The notes under the pieces are model-generated. The model saw nothing but the letters and a program-made list of their open reading frames with translations. It searched no databases and was not told the origin of the DNA. The translations under genes and the position numbers were made by a program. 42,283 nt of DNA, from positions 1-42,283 of the IMG/VR virus record IMGVR_UViG_3300040811_000891, one strand, 5' to 3'. Below, piece after piece: positions 27,582 to 35,158 of the stretch. This stretch comes from a virus. Positions within the stretch are counted from its first letter, which is position 1, and every line of letters begins with the position of its first letter.

Positions 27582-28417
27582 TGTAAGTATTCTAAACTTT
27601 CAATGGGTTCATATTTTGCTGGTTCATTACGCAAGTTTTTTACCATAGTTCCTGGCTTCGGATCTACAAAATGCGGCATGCTCCAACGTTCTTGATCAAT
27701 GTGACTGTTTACAACTCTGTGCTTGGTTGACTTGAAATAGTCATTAGTCCAACGTTGTAATAAGTCACCTATGTTACAAATTACTGCGTCCTTTTCATAT
27801 GGAACAGGATGCCAAGTGCCTTCAAGGTCTTGTACTTCCAATCCAGGAACATCATTAATTTGCCACAATAGTGTTATGGTTCCATAATCACTATGTTCTC
27901 CTATACGCATCTGCTTGTCCTCTAGTGGACCTGTGTAAGCAGGATAGTGTATAACTCTTGTTGTACTATAATTTTGCATATGACAGTGTGTTAATGGCAT
28001 ATCTGGACGTCCTAGTATTTTATCAAAACGTGTCATTAGCCGTAGTGTAAGCCTATCAGCGATGTTTACAGTTTCAGTAGCAAGAGTTTTAAAACCTTCA
28101 AGCTCTGGCCATAAATGATCGCCCATGCGTGTATTATTATAGTTGAAACTTTCTTTAAGATCTTTAGGTGCAGTAGGATCAACATTCTCTGCGCCCATTA
28201 CACTATACCCTAAGTTAGTATCACCTTCATATGGATACCGTTGTTTGGTCTCCAAATCTAGTTCAAAAAATTGTTTCATAGTATCAAACCATGTGTGATA
28301 CGTAGTTTGTTCTTGGGGTGTAAAATAATTTGTAAACACTGCAAATCCAATTGTAGTGTATGCTTGTTCTATTTGTTGAAGAGCTGTTTCTGATTTAAGA
28401 TCAATTACTGGTATCAT
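27557..28417 (-). CDS. Isopenicillin-N-synthase-like 2OG-Fe(II) oxygenase
   Basis: A 286-residue oxygenase of the IPNS/plant-dioxygenase type. The N domain IPVIDLKS and GFAVFTNY are the typical DIOX_N pattern. The catalytic domain has H175 and D177 (GEHSDYGTITLL), H233 (STKHRVVN) and R244-x-S246 (RWSMPHF) that bind iron and 2-oxoglutarate, and an NIGDLLQRWTND segment usual in the family. It uses O2 and 2-oxoglutarate to hydroxylate, desaturate or close rings in small molecules, including pyrimidine bases in some organisms. It is unlike the three small oxygenases at 2110-5828. The substrate cannot be inferred; it follows the BMP-protein unit after a terminator. Confidence 0.9.
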   Translation of the reverse strand: MIPVIDLKSETALQQIEQAYTTIGFAVFTNYFTPQEQTTYHTWFDTMKQFFELDLETKQRYPYEGDTNLGYSVMGAENVDPTAPKDLKESFNYNNTRMGDHLWPELEGFKTLATETVNIADRLTLRLMTRFDKILGRPDMPLTHCHMQNYSTTRVIHYPAYTGPLEDKQMRIGEHSDYGTITLLWQINDVPGLEVQDLEGTWHPVPYEKDAVICNIGDLLQRWTNDYFKSTKHRVVNSHIDQERWSMPHFVDPKPGTMVKNLRNEPAKYEPIESLEYLQWRLAQSY

Positions 28418-28432
28418 TGTATTTCCTTAGAT

Positions 28433-28456
28433 AAAAAGTGGCCCCGAAGGGCCACT
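28433..28456 (-). terminator. Rho-independent terminator after the BMP gene
   Basis: Eight-bp stem AGTGGCCC/GGGCCACT with a TTCG tetraloop (28437-28456) followed by TTTTTAT on the minus strand. UUCG loops give very stable hairpins. It separates the solute-binding protein gene from the oxygenase gene, allowing different expression levels. Confidence 0.85.
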
Positions 28457-28462
28457 ATATTA

Positions 28463-29539
28463 TTAACCGGGTACCTGTGATGTAATGCCTTCGACATAAA
28501 ACATCATAGTGTCTAGTTGCTGTCTAGTTGCTACTTCACCTTCTGCTAAGAATGGTGTTCCGTCTTGCTTGTTAATTGGACCTGTAAATCCAAACAACTC
28601 ACCTGCGCTAATAGCATCTTTTACACGCTGTGCTTCTGCTTGTACATCAGCTGGCATGTTAGCAAACGGTGCCATTTGTACAGCGCCTTCGTTCATGTGT
28701 CCAAAGTAATCACCTGTTTCCCATGTACCGTCTAGCACTTGTCCTACTTTCCTAATATAGTAAGGACCCCAATTGTCAATAGTTGCTGTCAATTGTGCAT
28801 TAGGAGCAAACTTCATTTGATCACTTGCTTGACCAAATCCAAGTACACCAGCTTCTTGTGCCGCTTGTAGTGGAGCAGGTGAATCGGTGTGTTGTGCTAC
28901 AATGTCACAACCCTGTTGAATCATTGCTACTGCCGCATCTTTTTCTTTGCCTGGATCATACCATGTGTACACCCAAGTAATTTTTAGGTCTACATCTGGG
29001 TTCATTTTCTTTGCACCTAGATAGAATGTGTTGATTTCACGCATAACTTCTGGAATTGGGAATGAAGCAATATAACAAATTGTGTTTGTTTTTGTCATCA
29101 TACCAGCAATAATACCTTGTACGTGTCTTGCTTGGTATAGTTTCAAACCATAGTTAGCAGCATTTTCTGATTGCTTATAACCTGTAGCATGTTCAAACTT
29201 TACATTTGGAAATTTCTTAGCTACGTTAATAACTGGATCCATGTATCCAAATGATGTAGCAAAAATAATATCTGCGCCTTGTAGTGCCATTTGTGTTAGT
29301 ACACGTTCAGCATCAGCGCCCTCTGGTACACTTTCAACAAATGTAGTTTCAACACGATCACCGTATGCTTCTTCTACTTGCTGACGACCAATGTCGTGTC
29401 GATATGTCCAGCCGTGATCACCTGTTGGACCGACGTAAATAAATCCGACTTTTGCTTTGTCCTTAGGAGCATCTGCACTTGCAGAAACGCCCATTGCTGT
29501 CGCTACTAGTGTAGCAGCCAATAGTTTTACTATTTTCAT
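28463..29539 (-). CDS. BMP-family ABC-transporter substrate-binding protein
   Basis: A 358-residue periplasmic binding protein of the BMP/PnrA (Med) type. Signal peptide of about 22 residues (MKIVKLLAATLVATAMGVSA). Landmarks: KVGFIYVGPTGDHGWTY, QGADIIFATSFGYMDPVINV, CYIASFPIPEVMREIN, DIVAQHTDSPAPLQAAQEAG and TIDNWGPYYIRKVG. Family members capture nucleosides or purine-like compounds for ABC import. No permease or ATPase gene is present, so it would have to work with the host's transporter, as phage PstS is thought to do. It looks like host alphaproteobacterial proteins, suggesting transfer from the host. An AAAGG site precedes the ATG and a terminator follows it. Confidence 0.93.
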   Translation of the reverse strand: MKIVKLLAATLVATAMGVSASADAPKDKAKVGFIYVGPTGDHGWTYRHDIGRQQVEEAYGDRVETTFVESVPEGADAERVLTQMALQGADIIFATSFGYMDPVINVAKKFPNVKFEHATGYKQSENAANYGLKLYQARHVQGIIAGMMTKTNTICYIASFPIPEVMREINTFYLGAKKMNPDVDLKITWVYTWYDPGKEKDAAVAMIQQGCDIVAQHTDSPAPLQAAQEAGVLGFGQASDQMKFAPNAQLTATIDNWGPYYIRKVGQVLDGTWETGDYFGHMNEGAVQMAPFANMPADVQAEAQRVKDAISAGELFGFTGPINKQDGTPFLAEGEVATRQQLDTMMFYVEGITSQVPG

Positions 29540-29582
29540 ATGTGGTTTACCTTTCTTTTTTGGATGTACTTTAACCTATGTT

Positions 29583-30266
29583 TCATCCTGCAAATTGCTG
29601 TTGCAATTTGATATTATCCATAAACTCTTTCTTAGTGCCATGGTCGTCTTTAAAAGCACCTTTGAGTACTGTTGTTTGTGTTAAACTACTATGTGCCATA
29701 ATGCCGCGATTCTCACAGCATCCGTGCGTTGCCTGAATGTAAACACCCACATCATTACTACCAGTTGCAGTTTGGATTTCTCTTGCAATTACCATTGCAA
29801 GTTCTTCCTGTAGTGTTCCACGCCTAGCGCACCATTGTGCGATACGTGTGTATTTGCTTAACCCAATTAATTGTTCTGCGGCAATAATACCGATGTATGC
29901 AACACCTGCCACTGGCTGATGGTGATGCGAACACATACTTTTAAGTTCACTACGAACTACTAGCATGCCATCGTATTTGTCTGCGCTGTCATTGGGAAAT
30001 GCTGTTGCCTTAGGGATAGGATCATAACGTCCTGCCATTAGCTCATTGATATACATTTTTGCAAGACGTCTACCTGTGTCCATGCTGTTAGGATCGTTTG
30101 CTCTATCAATAAGCAAACTATCTAGTATAGATTCAAATTTTGGGGTAAGTTCTTCAATCAGTTCTTGTTTGTCTCCATCTTGTAATATTGAAGAGACGTT
30201 GTCGCCCGCCCAATAACGAATGCCTGCATCGTCAAGGCGTGCCTTTAGTTCTTTTGATTTTTCCAT
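29583..30266 (-). CDS. folE: GTP cyclohydrolase I (FolE type)
   Basis: A 227-residue enzyme making 7,8-dihydroneopterin triphosphate from GTP, the first step to both folate and preQ0. C112 and H115 in SMCSHHHQPVAG and C183 in HGCCENRGI form the zinc site; SKYTRIAQWCARR is the substrate-binding helix. Length is standard. With the QueD-like, QueE and QueC-like proteins it completes a route to preQ0 in one window. Folate supply for ThyX is a second possible use. It lies between a glycosyltransferase-like gene and the BMP gene. Confidence 0.94.
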   Translation of the reverse strand: MEKSKELKARLDDAGIRYWAGDNVSSILQDGDKQELIEELTPKFESILDSLLIDRANDPNSMDTGRRLAKMYINELMAGRYDPIPKATAFPNDSADKYDGMLVVRSELKSMCSHHHQPVAGVAYIGIIAAEQLIGLSKYTRIAQWCARRGTLQEELAMVIAREIQTATGSNDVGVYIQATHGCCENRGIMAHSSLTQTTVLKGAFKDDHGTKKEFMDNIKLQQQFAG

Positions 30267-30279
30267 TTATTGCTCCGAG

Positions 30280-31380
30280 TTATAGTGGTGTGTCACTTCT
30301 AGTAATAGCGTCATACATGTTATTGCCACTGAAAAATTTCTGTGTCAATTTTGCCGACTCTGTATTTAACTGATTGTGATAATTTTTATAATTTTGCATA
30401 TAATTTTTTAACTTTTCAATCAGCTTGGATTTATGTTTTGTGTAACTTTCAAAACTTTCTGTCCATTCACTTGGGTACTTAAAGTCCTCATCATACATTT
30501 CTGTGTAACTTAGACGATCAGGTACCATTGGAATTGCTCCTGTCAATGCACCTTCGTATGCACTGATACCTAGTGTTTCTTGCAGATTTGCACTAAACAC
30601 TACTTTAGCTTCACCGAGTATATTATGGTATTCATTTTTTGTCAACTGTTTTTCTTGACAAACAATAAATTCATACTCGGGCAATTCCTTAGCCAAATCT
30701 TTAAAAATGTCAACTTGCTTTTCTGGTGCGATACGATGTGGAAATACAATGGTATCCTTTTTCTCCATGTTTTTGTATGGTACAAGTGTTTCTTGCAAAT
30801 ACTCCATGGGCCAACCAGTAAGTTGAATGTTATCATTTGCATCAAGTAGTGTTTCTGCTGGAGTAAGTCCAAACATACCGTTGTACTTGAGCAAGTTCTC
30901 TGCAAACATGTTTATATGAAACTCTGTTGCAAAGTAGTTGTGATCATAGCAATAGAACATGCTCTTTTCTGCATTTCTAACCCATGCCGCATCTCCTATT
31001 AGGCGACCGAGGAAATCTTGAGGATCATAAGAACCTGCATGCCACATACCGCCAATAGTAATCTTGACGCCCAGTAGTTCTGCCATATACTTTAATTGTA
31101 TAACAGTAGGGTTCCAGGCATCTGTATATAAGAAATAGTCACCATCATTGATGGTTCCGTTACAAAACATCTCTCCTATTTGTTCTAGCTGTTTACTTTT
31201 GTAAACATTAGTACCGCCAAAGTTGAGAAAGGCCCCAGGCGTTGTAGCCTGAGGCGTATCTCCGCCACTGATGACAACTACATCATCAGTACGATTGCGC
31301 AACTGCAATGGTAAATGTTTTTTCCACTGTGCAGTATAACGAGTGTCTACAGCTTCAATGTCTATAATATAGACTGTCAT
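30280..31380 (-). CDS. GT-B glycosyltransferase-like protein
   Basis: A 366-residue protein. The C-terminal half reads like the donor domain of a GT4-type glycosyltransferase: IVFPHRIAPEKQVDIFKDLA, then EYEFIVCQEKQL, then VVFSANLQETLGISAYEGAL with the E-x7-E-type pattern, and GAIPMVPDRLSYTEMY. The N-terminal half (MTVYIIDIEAVDTRYTAQWK; ISGGD) is the acceptor domain. It may transfer a sugar to a modified base, lipid or surface glycan. It neighbours FolE and the queD-like gene, and a sugar-nucleotide cassette lies some 1.1 kb upstream, so glycosylation of modified DNA is a possibility and not more. Confidence 0.8.
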   Translation of the reverse strand: MTVYIIDIEAVDTRYTAQWKKHLPLQLRNRTDDVVVISGGDTPQATTPGAFLNFGGTNVYKSKQLEQIGEMFCNGTINDGDYFLYTDAWNPTVIQLKYMAELLGVKITIGGMWHAGSYDPQDFLGRLIGDAAWVRNAEKSMFYCYDHNYFATEFHINMFAENLLKYNGMFGLTPAETLLDANDNIQLTGWPMEYLQETLVPYKNMEKKDTIVFPHRIAPEKQVDIFKDLAKELPEYEFIVCQEKQLTKNEYHNILGEAKVVFSANLQETLGISAYEGALTGAIPMVPDRLSYTEMYDEDFKYPSEWTESFESYTKHKSKLIEKLKNYMQNYKNYHNQLNTESAKLTQKFFSGNNMYDAITRSDTPL

Positions 31381-31685
31381 GCTGTTGACTTTTTATCAAT
31401 CCATGGACTTTGATAAGTGCCAACGTGGATCTTTAGTTTCTTTGGACTACGATCTGCATTCAATTTGATTGCAATATCGTAAGTGATAGCAGTGTCTCGT
31501 AAACTGCTAATAATGCTATAGTCCTGGATCTTGCGTTCTTTTTGCAAGTCTCTGAGATAGATTGTAAACAGATTGTTTACAATTTTAGTTCCGTCTTGTT
31601 TATTTTCAAGACGACCGTCATGGGGCTCAATAATTTTAATCAAGTCCCATTTAATATCGTTGATACTAATGCGGTTTTGTCGCAT
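31377..31685 (-). CDS. Uncharacterised 102-residue protein
   Basis: The start at 31685 (MRQNRISINDIKWDLIKIIE) is chosen because GAGG lies 9 nt before it and it follows the QueD-like stop by one base; the frame is open to 31793 but only across the QueD-like coding region. The protein is basic, with helices and a final IHVGTYQSPW segment. Family not recognised. Confidence 0.65.
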   Translation of the reverse strand: MRQNRISINDIKWDLIKIIEPHDGRLENKQDGTKIVNNLFTIYLRDLQKERKIQDYSIISSLRDTAITYDIAIKLNADRSPKKLKIHVGTYQSPWIDKKSTA

Positions 31686-31686
31686 A

Positions 31687-32136
31687 TTATGATACCTCGT
31701 ATTCAATGGTTGCTCCGTTCTCACCGTCTTCACTGACAGTGAGTTTAATTTTACGTCCAGGGTACTTGCTGTTAATTTGATCTGCAAGATCATCGCAAAT
31801 CATTTCACAGCTTTTATAATCAAGTTGCAGAGTTCCGTCTGCATAGAGGCCTTCCAGCCATCTTTTAAATTGGATAAATTCAATATCTCGATCGTCATGA
31901 AATACTTCAATGGCAACATTGAAGTGGAAGATGTGACGGTGAATGTAGCCTAAAAAGCTAACATCGTCTGCACCGCCAGTAGCAAGATTAGGGTCATCCA
32001 GTGCCGCAGGATATTTGTGTAATCCTTCTTTGCGGAAAGTAACCCAAATCATACTATTTGTTTTTTTAAGTTTTTGCATTTTTGCATTCTCTTCTCTACT
32101 ACGCCTAAGCATATATTCGTGATAGCGTTCTTGCAT
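31687..32136 (-). CDS. queD: 6-carboxytetrahydropterin synthase (QueD)-like protein
   Basis: A 149-residue protein of the PTPS/QueD family. Zinc-binding histidines are H40 (LHKYP), H66 and H68 (YIHRHIF); DRDIEFIQFKRWLEGLY matches the WIIDFxxLK segment, SCEMICDDLADQI matches the E-x-L-A helix, and KLTVSEDGENGATIEY holds the substrate Glu. It would turn dihydroneopterin triphosphate into 6-carboxytetrahydropterin. One oddity: the catalytic Cys that precedes HGH in E. coli QueD is not present in the DDVSFLGYIHRH stretch, so activity may be altered or another residue may stand in. An N-terminal extension of about 30 basic residues is unusual. Start overlaps the stop of the upstream gene (TAATG). 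Confidence 0.78.
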   Translation of the reverse strand: MQERYHEYMLRRSREENAKMQKLKKTNSMIWVTFRKEGLHKYPAALDDPNLATGGADDVSFLGYIHRHIFHFNVAIEVFHDDRDIEFIQFKRWLEGLYADGTLQLDYKSCEMICDDLADQINSKYPGRKIKLTVSEDGENGATIEYEVS

Positions 32137-32312
32137 TACGTGTCATCGGTATCTTCATCTGTAGCAAGTACGGTAAGTTTCTTTTCGAGGCGTTGCATAG
32201 TTTGCAACAGTTCCCATAATTTCCAATCCATACTCTTAGCAATTTCCATCATGGTCTGATCTTCTGTTGCTGGAGTTTCTTCATTTTCAATAACTCTGAT
32301 TTTCTTTACCAT
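32136..32312 (-). CDS. Small acidic helical protein, 58 residues
   Basis: Starts MVKKIRVIENEETPATEDQT, then a helical MMEIAKSMDWKLWELLQTMQ and RLEKKL, and an acidic tail. GGAG lies 7 nt before the ATG, and the stop overlaps the QueD-like start (TAATG). Family not recognised; perhaps a coupled partner or just operon spacer. Confidence 0.65.
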   Translation of the reverse strand: MVKKIRVIENEETPATEDQTMMEIAKSMDWKLWELLQTMQRLEKKLTVLATDEDTDDT

Positions 32313-32481
32313 CGGTATCTCCTTTGAGTTTTGTTATCTCATCTTTGAGTTGCAGTTTGCGCTGTTTCATATTTTTAAGTGTTCGTTCACTATGTGTTGT
32401 ATTATATAACCGTTTTATATCTTCGTCAAGCGTTCTGTGCTCTTGTTCAAGTTTTTTTATTCGGTTTTTTACAGGGCTCAT
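32287..32481 (-). CDS. DUF465/YdcH-like coiled-coil protein, 64 residues
   Basis: The pattern LEQEHRTLDEDIKRLYN followed by LKNMKQRKLQLKDEITKLKG matches the small DUF465 family (H..Ld..I..l......d...l..lKk.KL.LKDeI..l). These are short bacterial helical hairpins of unknown function. A GAGGG site precedes the ATG; it overlaps the cytidylyltransferase gene by 35 nt. Confidence 0.75.
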   Translation of the reverse strand: MSPVKNRIKKLEQEHRTLDEDIKRLYNTTHSERTLKNMKQRKLQLKDEITKLKGDTDGKENQSY

Positions 32482-32896
32482 TGATTACCCTCTCCCTTAA
32501 ATCAGTGGTACTAAATCTATGTTCACGCTTGTTAAAATATAGATCAATACCTCGTTTGCGACAAATATCTTTGCCAGTAAAATCCTTTTCACGATACTCT
32601 TCACCAAGAACTCTTACTGTAATATGATACATGCTGAGTATATCTTGAAGATCTTGTTCTGTTTGATAAGGAATTATTTCATCAACGTATTCAACTGCAT
32701 TGAGTTGTGTGTAACGTTCTACCAGTGTTTGTACTGGCTTATTTTTTGTATCTGGTCTGTCCATAGTTGGATCAGTTTGTAACCCACAAATAAGATAGTC
32801 ACAATGTTCACGTGCTTCTCTGAGCATAGCAATATGTCCTGCGTGTAGCAAATCAAATGTGCTACATGTGAACCCTATCCGTTTATTACCGTTCAT
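32447..32896 (-). CDS. Cytidylyltransferase-like nucleotidyltransferase
   Basis: A 149-residue protein of the glycerol-3-phosphate/choline-phosphate cytidylyltransferase type. IGFTCSTFDLLHAGHIAML contains the HxGH motif (HAGH) and the preceding FD-L-LH pattern. The C-terminal YFNKREHRFSTTDLRERV matches the RTxGISTT(D)L signature, here HRFSTTDLR. Members activate phospho-alcohols or sugar phosphates as CDP derivatives. Next to it lie a zinc alcohol-dehydrogenase-like and a Gfo/Idh-like gene, recalling TarI/TarJ-style CDP-polyol synthesis, though the substrate is unknown. Confidence 0.9.
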   Translation of the reverse strand: MNGNKRIGFTCSTFDLLHAGHIAMLREAREHCDYLICGLQTDPTMDRPDTKNKPVQTLVERYTQLNAVEYVDEIIPYQTEQDLQDILSMYHITVRVLGEEYREKDFTGKDICRKRGIDLYFNKREHRFSTTDLRERVINEPCKKPNKKT

Positions 32897-33405
32897 TTGA
32901 TTACCGTATCACCAACATAGTCTTTCCAGTCTGTGTACACTTTTCGATCCATTAGATCATGCACACTATGGCACCATACGCCTGGATTGCTTTTACCCCA
33001 TGTTGTGTCATCTAGTTTAATTGTTGCGTTATAGTTGAATTGTTTAATGTATGGAAGTTTTACACTTATCATACTAATATACTTATCATATTCGTCAAAC
33101 CCACATTCTAGTACATCGTGTGCATATTCAACACCAAAGTCTAGTGTACACCAGTATCCTAGTTTAAGCAAAGGTTTGATCATGTTTTCCCATGCTTCAT
33201 AGTCATCTTCGTTGTTAGGATGAAAACTTTGACTTGTGCCAAAGTACAAATGTCGGATGCTGTGTTCATCAGCACGTTTTTGAATCTCTTCGTAGGATTG
33301 AATGCCAACTACGAACAGTGTCTTCTCTCCGTGCATTGCAGTGTGTTCTACTTCTGTGCCAATAAAGTAAACTACATCTTGACGTTCTTCTGTGTTTAGT
33401 CCCAT
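32893..33405 (-). CDS. Uncharacterised 170-residue protein of the sugar cassette
   Basis: No family assigned. It alternates strands and helices (DVVYFIGTEVEHTAMHGEKT; TLFVVGIQSYEEIQKRADEH; HLYFGTSQSFHP; WCTLDFGVEYAHDVLE), which suggests a TIM-barrel-like or Rossmann-like fold, possibly an epimerase-like or phosphatase-like enzyme. It overlaps the cytidylyltransferase start by 4 nt and the MDR dehydrogenase stop by 10 nt, so it very probably acts in the same pathway. Confidence 0.6.
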   Translation of the reverse strand: MGLNTEERQDVVYFIGTEVEHTAMHGEKTLFVVGIQSYEEIQKRADEHSIRHLYFGTSQSFHPNNEDDYEAWENMIKPLLKLGYWCTLDFGVEYAHDVLECGFDEYDKYISMISVKLPYIKQFNYNATIKLDDTTWGKSNPGVWCHSVHDLMDRKVYTDWKDYVGDTVIK

Positions 33406-34319
33406 TCTATATACCCTCTGCCGTAACCTTGCGGTCTATCATTTCCATGTTCAAATGCTTGTTGCCATGTTGTTTCTCTACTATAACTATTAGTCCACAC
33501 ATTGTCAACTTCTATCTTTCCTGTTTGTATAGCATAGGTTGCCCATTTCATTGCTTCATGAAATGTTTCTGCTCTAGGACTGGGCATTTTAATTGTTACA
33601 TTGTTCCACAGCCAATTAGAAAAGTCAAACATATGCGGAACAGTTTTTTGTGCAGCGAGTATGATCAGTGCATTTGGATTTACATTTACTCTTTTGATCT
33701 GATCTGTGTCTTTGAGATCTACTACAATATCGTATGCAAATCGACGATACTCTGACATATTAGCACCTTGTTCGTTCCACCAGTCTAAGTCTGTGTTTGT
33801 CCAAACATCAATATCAAATTCGAAGTCCATTTCTGCAAGTGTTTGATAGAAAATTTTAGCAAGAAAGCCTCCTCCAATAATCAGCATTTTACCGTTATGT
33901 CGTTTGTCTAGTTCTTGTTCGCAAGTGTGTATCATGTTTACTGCACATGCAACAGGTTCAATAATGTATTCAGGTGTTGCCTCTGGCACTACACAGTATG
34001 TGCCTTGTTTGCAGTTGTACACATCAGCATAGCCGGGTTCACCTCTAGTAGCAACATAGTCTCCCACTTTACAATCTTCAATGTTGTTGCCTACAGCAAT
34101 AACTTCACCTAGTCCTTCATGTCCATGCATATCAGTGGGCAGTAGTGCAAACTTTCCATTCATCATGTCGATATCACTGCGACATACACCTGTCATAATT
34201 GCACGTACACGAATTTCGTCTGTTGTTAGCATGGGTACCAAATAGTCCTTTTCAAAGAAAGTACCCTCGCCGTCTGTTACTAATTGTCTTACAGGTTGTT
34301 TAAGATCCGATGAATCCAT
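33396..34319 (-). CDS. Zinc-type alcohol dehydrogenase-like (MDR) protein
   Basis: A 307-residue medium-chain dehydrogenase/reductase. TGVCRSDIDMMNG, HGHEGLGEVIAVG and VGDYVATRG are the catalytic-zinc and GHE motifs; KMLIIGGGFLAKIFYQTLAE is the NAD(P) fold. The structural-zinc loop with four cysteines appears to be missing and the protein is about 30-40 residues short. It likely interconverts a sugar and its polyol (as TarJ, sorbitol or threonine dehydrogenases do). It overlaps the Gfo/Idh-like gene by 31 nt and the 170-residue gene by 10 nt. Confidence 0.87.
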   Translation of the reverse strand: MDSSDLKQPVRQLVTDGEGTFFEKDYLVPMLTTDEIRVRAIMTGVCRSDIDMMNGKFALLPTDMHGHEGLGEVIAVGNNIEDCKVGDYVATRGEPGYADVYNCKQGTYCVVPEATPEYIIEPVACAVNMIHTCEQELDKRHNGKMLIIGGGFLAKIFYQTLAEMDFEFDIDVWTNTDLDWWNEQGANMSEYRRFAYDIVVDLKDTDQIKRVNVNPNALIILAAQKTVPHMFDFSNWLWNNVTIKMPSPRAETFHEAMKWATYAIQTGKIEVDNVWTNSYSRETTWQQAFEHGNDRPQGYGRGYIEWD

Positions 34320-35158
34320 AAGTCCATATCCTTTTGTTTATTCCAAAACTCATCATTATTTAGGTTCTCATGTGCAATTCGTATCATTGCTTCGTATGCA
34401 CTTTCTGGACACAGTCCTAGTTGAAAGCTGACTTTGTCTGTGTGAATAGCAATATCGTCAGGACTGTTGCAACGCCAATCAGCATATAGTTTGTAACGAC
34501 CCATATCAATATAACATGTATCATCTACATCATAAGTGCCTTGTGTATCTACTTCGCCGTAATCGCTGCCTGTTAGATCTTGCAACTGCCAACGTTGTTC
34601 CAATCTACTCCATGCAGGTTTCATGTGCATCCAGTCTGGATCTATTACTTGTATCCAACTCAACAAGTGTGGCATCAAGTCTCTGCTTACACCACCAAAT
34701 GCTAGTTTCTTTGTGGTAAACCAACTGCCAGGCTTGGGTACTCTATCTTCATTTAACCAATGAATGTGTACTTCACCTTCTCTTGCAGCCTCACGCACTT
34801 GATGTACATTGTCTCTGTATTGATTGTTTTTGGTCATCATAATACGTGTTGTAGGATGATCTGCTAGTAGTTCTTCCCATAGTTCTGCATCATCAACACC
34901 AGGCTTTTCAACAAACACAATGTCGCAAAAGTTTGCACATAGATCTGCTAATGGATAGTGTGTGTAATTTGGAGTTGTAATATGACACACATCCCAATGC
35001 GCTAATCCTGCATCTAATGCTTTGTATACATGCTTGTAGTCTGCATTGGGATCTGCAATGTCAACTGTGGTCACAGCAACATTCATGTCTTCATATATTT
35101 TTTTGTATAGGCTACCAAAACCTGTGCCTACAATAAGTGCTTTATTCAAAGAGTGCAT
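34289..35158 (-). CDS. Gfo/Idh/MocA-family oxidoreductase
   Basis: A 289-residue protein with an N-terminal dinucleotide fold (NKALIVGTGFGSLYKKIY), the family motif CHITTPNYTHYPLA and FVEKPG (the EKP catalytic lysine), and in the C domain FGGVSRDLMPHLLSW, which fits the GG...D...H pattern. Members oxidise, reduce or epimerise sugars bound to nucleotides or free. With the MDR dehydrogenase, cytidylyltransferase and glycosyltransferase it forms a compact sugar or polyol cassette. It overlaps the DpdA-like gene by 17 nt. Confidence 0.87.
   Translation of the reverse strand: MHSLNKALIVGTGFGSLYKKIYEDMNVAVTTVDIADPNADYKHVYKALDAGLAHWDVCHITTPNYTHYPLADLCANFCDIVFVEKPGVDDAELWEELLADHPTTRIMMTKNNQYRDNVHQVREAAREGEVHIHWLNEDRVPKPGSWFTTKKLAFGGVSRDLMPHLLSWIQVIDPDWMHMKPAWSRLEQRWQLQDLTGSDYGEVDTQGTYDVDDTCYIDMGRYKLYADWRCNSPDDIAIHTDKVSFQLGLCPESAYEAMIRIAHENLNNDEFWNKQKDMDLWIHRILNNL

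Noticed and set aside
30337-30350. Promoter with TTGACA ahead of FolE
   Set aside because: The -35 hexamer is present, but the -10 region at 16-18 nt spacing (CAATAA) is poor, so it was not listed.
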